A stretch of DNA of 9,303 nt from an uncultured Bacteroidales bacterium (GTDB lineage: Bacteria > Bacteroidota > Bacteroidia > Bacteroidales > F082): positions 1 through 9,303 of the forward strand of contig CALFIT010000312.1 in assembly GCA_937877465.1 (NCBI GenBank). Direction: 5' to 3'. This document shows positions 5,801-9,303 of the stretch, one piece after another. The notes beneath the pieces were generated by a model. It was not told the origin of the DNA, ran no database searches, and was given only the letters and a program-made list of their open reading frames with translations. The stretch's first letter is position 1. Each line of letters opens with the position of its first letter. The position numbers were made by a program, and so were the translations under genes.

Positions 5801-6220
5801 TTATCCAATCTCAATGGTCTGAACGGCCTGTTTCTTCTCTTCCAAGGTCACCTTTGGGATGCCGATGTAGAGGATGCCGTTTTCGACTTTCGCACTGATT
5901 TGGTCCTTGTGGATGTCCTCAGGTAGCATCACGGTTTGGCGGAAGTGCTCCACCGAGAACTCGTGGCGCAGGTAGCGCGTTTCGTTGTTCTTCTCCTCGT
6001 GCTTGGTTTCCTTGGTCATCTCGACGACAAGGTTGCCTTCAGCGTCGATGCTCAGCTTCACGTCGTCCTTGGTGAGGCCAGGGATGCAGAGTTCGAGCTT
6101 GTAGTTGTCCTTCGTCTCCATGATGTTCATGCGAGGAGTCGAGTAGGTGTTGTCGGTCCAGTTCATCAGTTCGTTGAACAGCGTCGGCATAAAGTCTTGG
6201 TTTCTTCTTGTTACTAACAT
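5801..6220 (-). CDS. Small heat shock protein, Hsp20/alpha-crystallin family
   Basis: This is an ATP-independent holdase chaperone of 139 residues, the usual bacterial sHSP size. A short N-terminal arm (MPTLFNELMNW) precedes the alpha-crystallin domain, about residues 28-125. Seen within it are IPGLTKDDVKLSID (46-59), YLRHEFSVEHFRQTVMLP (83-100) and the signature AKVENGILYIGIPK (110-123). The C-terminal tail carries the I-x-I motif as IEI (136-138), which docks neighbouring dimers in the oligomer. The gene stands alone, convergent with the sigma-factor cassette and divergent from the MFS gene. It has a strong Shine-Dalgarno, unusual here. ATG 6220 fits both the family N-terminus and the ribosome site. 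Heat or stress induction is expected for the family, but no heat-shock promoter was recognised. Confidence 0.95.
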   Translation of the reverse strand: MLVTRRNQDFMPTLFNELMNWTDNTYSTPRMNIMETKDNYKLELCIPGLTKDDVKLSIDAEGNLVVEMTKETKHEEKNNETRYLRHEFSVEHFRQTVMLPEDIHKDQISAKVENGILYIGIPKVTLEEKKQAVQTIEIG

Positions 6221-6228
6221 GGTTTTGA

Positions 6229-6234
6229 TCTCCT
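6229..6234 (-). promoter_or_regulatory. Shine-Dalgarno of hsp20
   Basis: On the minus strand AGGAGA lies 8 nt before the ATG. Other starts in this window have no such site, so it stands out and confirms the chosen start. It suggests that this gene is translated at a high or separately controlled rate. Confidence 0.7.
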
Positions 6235-6386
6235 ATTTTTTAGTTGTTTGACTTGTTCGTTTGTGTTCCGCAGGGACTTACATCGCCTGCTTAATGTCTG
6301 TCGCCCCTACGGGGCTTTGCTCAGACGACCTCGCATAGTCAAATTCTTTGCCAAGACCCAAAATAGGCCAAATACCATGTTTTTAC

Positions 6387-6457
6387 TGACAAAATTTCCG
6401 AATTGTATGGTTTTTTGAAGAAATAATATGACAAAATTTCCGATTTATAATGGTTTT
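6387..6457. repeat. Two 15-bp direct repeats upstream of the MFS promoter
   Basis: TGACAAAATTTCCGA occurs at 6387-6401 and again at 6429-6443, exactly 42 bp apart. Each copy is followed by a similar T-rich tail containing ATGGTTTT (6407-6414 and 6450-6457). The spacing is four helical turns, and the second tail reaches the -33 region of the promoter. Two regulator sites on one face of the DNA would look like this. Confidence 0.6.
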
Positions 6458-6474
6458 CGTGCGATATTATTCCG

Positions 6475-6482
6475 TACTTTTG
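6475..6482 (+). promoter_or_regulatory. -7 box of the MFS-GNAT operon
   Basis: TACTTTTG matches TAnnTTTG exactly, 24 nt before ATG 6507. The -33 position has TTTTC (6453-6457), 17 nt upstream, within the tail of the second direct repeat. Confidence 0.6.
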
Positions 6483-6506
6483 CAGTCTGAAACGCGCGAC
6501 TTTATC

Positions 6507-7700
6507 ATGGAAGAAAAGCTTTTCAATAAGAATTACCTTTGCCTTTGCGCCGCTAACTTCTTGTTTTTCTTTTCGTTCTATCTGCTGCTGCCTGTGCTGC
6601 CTTTCTTCATCAAGGAACAGTTTCAGGCGGGTAATGCGATGATTGGAACGGTGATCTCGTGCTACACCTTGGCTACCCTCGTGGTGCGTCCTTTTTCGGG
6701 CTACATGATGGATACCTTCAAGCGCAAGCCCTTGTATCTGTTGGCTTTGTCGCTTTTCACGGCGGTGTTTGTAGGCTATCTTTTTGCCGCCACCATCACC
6801 TTATTAATAATCGTGCGCATCCTGCATGGCTTGGCCTTTGGCCTCACTTCGGTGGGCGGCAACACCTTGGTCATCGACGTGGTGCCGTCGGAGCATAGGG
6901 GTGAGGGCATCGGCTATTTCGGCGTGGCCAACAACATCGCCATGGCCGTCGGCCCGATGACTGGCTTGTTCGTCTATGAGCATTTCAGCTTCAACGCCAT
7001 CTTCATGGGCTGCATGGCGTGCAGCCTGCTTGCGGTTCTGTTTGCTTCCCAAATCAAGCATCGGGTGCGACCGCCGGTGAAACGGCCTCCCATTTCGTTA
7101 GACCGTTTCATCCTTCTGAAAGGGCTGTTGGCGGGCGTGTCGTTCATGCTGCTGGCTTTTGCCTACGGGCAGATTTCCAACTATATCGCCCTCTATGCCA
7201 AGGAGATGGGCCTGAGTATCAGTAGTGGCTTGTTCTTTACTGTCTATGCCGTTGGTCTCATCACCTCCCGTTTGTTTGCGGGGAAGATGGTGGACAAGGG
7301 AAAGGTGACGCAAACCATCACTTTGGGCTTGGGCATCGTGGTGCTGGCTTTGTTTGGTTTAGGCATGTGCCATCATTTCAATCGGTTGGGCAGCGACTAT
7401 ACGGCGGTGGCATTTTTGGCCGTCGCCTTGGTCTGCGGCTTGGGCTTCGGGGCGGCGTTCCCTGCGTTTAACGCCTTGTTCATCAATTTGGGCACCAATG
7501 CGCAGCGCGGCACGGCCACGTCCACCTACCTGACCACATGGGACTTGGGTCTCGGCATCGGCATCTTCTCGGGCGGAATGCTCTCGGAGCATTTCTCGTT
7601 TTCGGCGGCCTACCTCGTCGCCGACGCGGTGGTGCTGGTGTCGCTCATCTTCTTTGTCATTGTCGTAACGCCTCATTATCAGAGGAATAAATTGAGATGA
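6507..7700 (+). CDS. Major facilitator superfamily (MFS) transporter
   Basis: The protein has 397 residues and about twelve membrane spans, split by a basic central loop (about residues 183-200, IKHRVRPPVKRPP). The length is typical of 12-TM drug:proton antiporter-like MFS proteins. Family features include a motif A-like loop GYMMDTFKRKP between TM2 and TM3 (65-75), a motif B-like VRILHGLAFG (103-112) and a motif C-like AMAVGPMTG (145-153) in TM5. The second half repeats a motif A-like AGKMVDKGK (258-266). ATG 6507 is preferred over the longer ATG 6450 because the -7 box at 6475-6482 lies between them and the extra 19 residues are not membrane-like. It is translationally coupled to the GNAT gene. 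It probably exports a small molecule; the substrate cannot be told. Confidence 0.88.
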   Translation: MEEKLFNKNYLCLCAANFLFFFSFYLLLPVLPFFIKEQFQAGNAMIGTVISCYTLATLVVRPFSGYMMDTFKRKPLYLLALSLFTAVFVGYLFAATITLLIIVRILHGLAFGLTSVGGNTLVIDVVPSEHRGEGIGYFGVANNIAMAVGPMTGLFVYEHFSFNAIFMGCMACSLLAVLFASQIKHRVRPPVKRPPISLDRFILLKGLLAGVSFMLLAFAYGQISNYIALYAKEMGLSISSGLFFTVYAVGLITSRLFAGKMVDKGKVTQTITLGLGIVVLALFGLGMCHHFNRLGSDYTAVAFLAVALVCGLGFGAAFPAFNALFINLGTNAQRGTATSTYLTTWDLGLGIGIFSGGMLSEHFSFSAAYLVADAVVLVSLIFFVIVVTPHYQRNKLR

Positions 7701-8308
7701 TTATGGACACGAGACTTCGGGACGCGGGACGCGAGACGTTGGGCTATGTTTCGATTCGTGATGCTTTAAGGGAAGACGCCCCCTTCATCGCCCGCGTGGT
7801 GCTGGCTGGCATTGATATGCTCGACATCGGCGAACCGCTTCCTGAAGAGCAAAAACCCATCTTTGCGCATTTGGTTGACATCTGCCGTATGGAAGACACC
7901 TTATATAGTTATCGTAATACCCGCATTGCCGAGGTGGAAGGCAACCCAGTAGGGGCTTTGGTGGCCTATGATGGCGCGAAGTACGCCGAGATGCGCGCAA
8001 AGACTTTTGGCCTTGTGCAGCAAACTTCAGGCATGGATCTCAACAAGAACGCGATGGAAACCGGCGCTGGCGAGTTTTATTTGGATAGCATGGCCATCCT
8101 GCCCGAATTCCAAGGCCGCGAAATCGGCAAACAACTGATGCTCGACCGCATGGAATGGGCAAGGAACAACGGCTTCGCTTCCGTGACCTTGCTCGTCGAC
8201 AAGGACAAACCGCGCCTGCGGAAATACTATGAAAGCTTGGGATTCGGCTTTAAGGAAGAGATATTTGTGTTTGGGGCGTGGTATGACAAAATACTGAAAA
8301 ATGTTTGA
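7697..8308 (+). CDS. GNAT family N-acetyltransferase
   Basis: This 203-residue enzyme probably transfers acetyl from acetyl-CoA to an amine. The GNAT core is in the C-terminal half. Strand EFYLDSMAILPEF (126-138) leads into the pyrophosphate-binding loop QGREIGKQL (139-147, Q-G-R-x-x-G form). Helix and strand elements then lead to the conserved YYESLGF (177-183). The N-terminal half, with VSIRDALREDAPFIARVV (18-35), matches the first GNAT helix. The start ATG 7697 overlaps the MFS stop as ATGA; ATG 7703 is a close alternative. Residues 5-15 (TRLRDAGRETL) are encoded by a small tandem repeat and seem to be an added or loosely conserved N-terminus. Coupling to an exporter hints at detoxification or modification of the same compound, but the acceptor is unknown. 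Confidence 0.87.
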   Translation: MIMDTRLRDAGRETLGYVSIRDALREDAPFIARVVLAGIDMLDIGEPLPEEQKPIFAHLVDICRMEDTLYSYRNTRIAEVEGNPVGALVAYDGAKYAEMRAKTFGLVQQTSGMDLNKNAMETGAGEFYLDSMAILPEFQGREIGKQLMLDRMEWARNNGFASVTLLVDKDKPRLRKYYESLGFGFKEEIFVFGAWYDKILKNV

Positions 8309-8334
8309 GAATTAATTGCATTTACCTATTTTTG
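8304..8334 (+). promoter_or_regulatory. Consensus Bacteroidota promoter of the EEP gene
   Basis: TTTG at 8304-8307 and TATTTTTG at 8327-8334 are 19 bp apart, a full match to the TTTG / TAnnTTTG house-keeping promoter form. The box ends 22 nt before ATG 8357. The -33 element overlaps the GNAT stop codon, so the gene is transcribed separately from the MFS-GNAT pair. Confidence 0.78.
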
Positions 8335-8356
8335 CGCCAATTAAAACCAACTAACG

Positions 8357-9303
8357 ATGAAAAAACTTCTTCTTCTTGTCATTATTGCGATTTCTCTCCA
8401 ACTCTCCGCCCAGGAAATGCTCGTCGGCTCCTACAACATCCGCTACAAGAACTGGAACGACAGCGTGCAAGGTGAACAGTGGCCCAAACGCTGCCAGGTC
8501 ATCTGCGACCAAGTGAACTTCATGTCCCCCGACGCTTTCGGTGCCCAAGAGGTGCTATACGGGCAACTTTGCGACATGCTGAAAGCCCTCGACGGCTACG
8601 ACTACATCGGCATCGGGCGCGACGACGGCAAGCAAGGCGGCGAATTTGAGCCGATTTTCTACAAGAAAGACAAACTGACGCTCCTCGACCACGGCGACTT
8701 CTGGCTCAGCGAGACGCCTGAGAAACCCGGTTTGGGCTGGGACGCAGCCTGCATCCGCATCTGCACTTGGGGCAAGTTCGCGGTTAAGACAGGTGTACCG
8801 ATGCGTCGCCACGGCTTGTTCAACAAAAGGGCAAAGAAGACGGTACCTACGTTTTATTACTTCAACCTCCATATGGACCATGTGGGCGTGGTGGCGCGGC
8901 GCGAGGCGGCCAAGCTCGTGGTGGCCCGCATCCGCGAGATAGCGCAAGGCGCACCCGTCGTTGTCACCGGCGACTTCAACGTCGATCAAACCAACGAGAT
9001 TTATACTATTTTCACCAACTCGGGACTGTTGAAGGATTCCTACGATGCCGCCCGGATCCGCTTTGCGGAAAACGGCACGTTCAACGCCTTCAAGACGGAG
9101 TATTTCACCACCAGCCGCATCGACCATGTGTTTGTGTCGCCCAACACGCAGGTCGAGGCGTATGGCGTGCTGACCAACAGCTATTGGACACCCGACGACA
9201 GCGATGACCTTACCAAAGCCGCCGATGCGCCGCAGGAAATCTCATTCGACACCCACATTCGCCGCAATCCTTCCGACCATTATCCGGTGTTCGTCAGGGT
9301 GAA
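8357..9303 (+). CDS. Secreted endonuclease/exonuclease/phosphatase (EEP) family hydrolase, 3' truncated
   Basis: The frame stays open from ATG 8357 to the window end, giving 315 residues, probably lacking only a few. A signal peptide (MKKLLLLVIIAISLQLSAQ, 1-19) directs export to periplasm or surface. The EEP metal-dependent phosphodiesterase motifs appear in order: YNIRY with N27, GAQEV with E65, FYFNLHMDH-type YYFNLHMDH with H172 and D174, TGDFNVD with D206 and N208, SRIDHVFVS with D256, and PSDHYPV with D307 and H308. All catalytic positions seem present. The family includes DNases, phosphoinositide phosphatases and sphingomyelinases, so the substrate (nucleic acid, lipid or sugar phosphate) is open. 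A basic stretch at 148-163 (MRRHGLFNKRAKK) before the His-motif strand looks longer than in relatives I know. Confidence 0.9.
   Translation, partial: MKKLLLLVIIAISLQLSAQEMLVGSYNIRYKNWNDSVQGEQWPKRCQVICDQVNFMSPDAFGAQEVLYGQLCDMLKALDGYDYIGIGRDDGKQGGEFEPIFYKKDKLTLLDHGDFWLSETPEKPGLGWDAACIRICTWGKFAVKTGVPMRRHGLFNKRAKKTVPTFYYFNLHMDHVGVVARREAAKLVVARIREIAQGAPVVVTGDFNVDQTNEIYTIFTNSGLLKDSYDAARIRFAENGTFNAFKTEYFTTSRIDHVFVSPNTQVEAYGVLTNSYWTPDDSDDLTKAADAPQEISFDTHIRRNPSDHYPVFVRV

Larger units (their letters stand above)
6221..6506. other. Divergent regulatory interval between hsp20 and the MFS gene
   Basis: These 286 bases hold no gene. The hsp20 side has the Shine-Dalgarno and a nested hairpin at 6296-6326: GTCTG/CAGAC outside, GCCCC/GGGGC inside around TAC. 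No clear TAnnTTTG box was found for hsp20. The MFS side holds two 15-bp direct repeats and a matching -7 box. Confidence 0.6.

Noticed and set aside
5572..5898. Open frame of 108 codons through the repeat interval
   Set aside because: It reads through palindromes and both strands of the hsp20 end; the translation has no family-like pattern and would overlap hsp20 antisense.
6450..6506. Longer start for the MFS protein at ATG 6450
   Set aside because: The promoter -7 box (6475-6482) lies downstream of that ATG, and the added residues do not resemble an MFS N-terminus.
8555..9127. Minus-strand open frame of 190 codons at the right end
   Set aside because: It is opposite the EEP gene, whose motifs are all in order on the plus strand.

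Overview
The window looks like chromosome of a Bacteroidota member, probably order Bacteroidales. It carries the type IX secretion gene porV, directly preceded by what looks like the end of porU, as in Porphyromonas (PG0026-PG0027). Exported proteins have signal peptides ending in Q (for example FSQ, SAQ). Several gene starts sit just behind the Bacteroidota promoter -7 box TAnnTTTG, and most starts lack a Shine-Dalgarno sequence. No mobile element, tRNA, rRNA or CRISPR array was seen. Genus cannot be fixed from the sequence alone.

Layout. (1) Bases 1-1428, plus strand: the last 31 codons of a T9SS-type protein (probably PorU), then complete porV with its own candidate promoter and a strong terminator. 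(2) Bases 1491-3782, minus strand: a two-gene operon of an outer-membrane porin followed 6 nt later by a multi-spanning Gate-domain inner-membrane protein. (3) Bases 3920-5421, plus strand: a markedly AT-rich cassette of an ECF sigma factor, an overlapping 4-TM membrane protein, a 36-codon small ORF and a second 4-TM membrane protein coupled to it by ATGA, closed by an intrinsic terminator. This is the least explained part of the window. (4) Bases 5422-5800: no gene, but a dense mosaic of short inverted and direct repeats. (5) Bases 5801-6220, minus strand: an Hsp20-type small heat shock protein with a clear Shine-Dalgarno. (6) Bases 6507-8308, plus strand: an MFS transporter and a GNAT acetyltransferase coupled by ATGA, behind a promoter carrying two 15-bp direct repeats. 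(7) Bases 8357-9303, plus strand: a secreted EEP-superfamily nuclease/phosphatase, cut by the window edge just before its C-terminus.

How the genes work together. PorU and PorV are partners in the cell-surface attachment complex of T9SS. The porin and Gate protein could move a small solute across outer and inner membranes in series, but the substrate is not readable. The sigma factor and the membrane proteins next to it form a plausible envelope-signalling unit in which a membrane protein restrains the sigma factor, although no known anti-sigma domain is recognisable. The MFS and GNAT pair could export and acetylate related small molecules. These functional links are inference from gene order and overlap.
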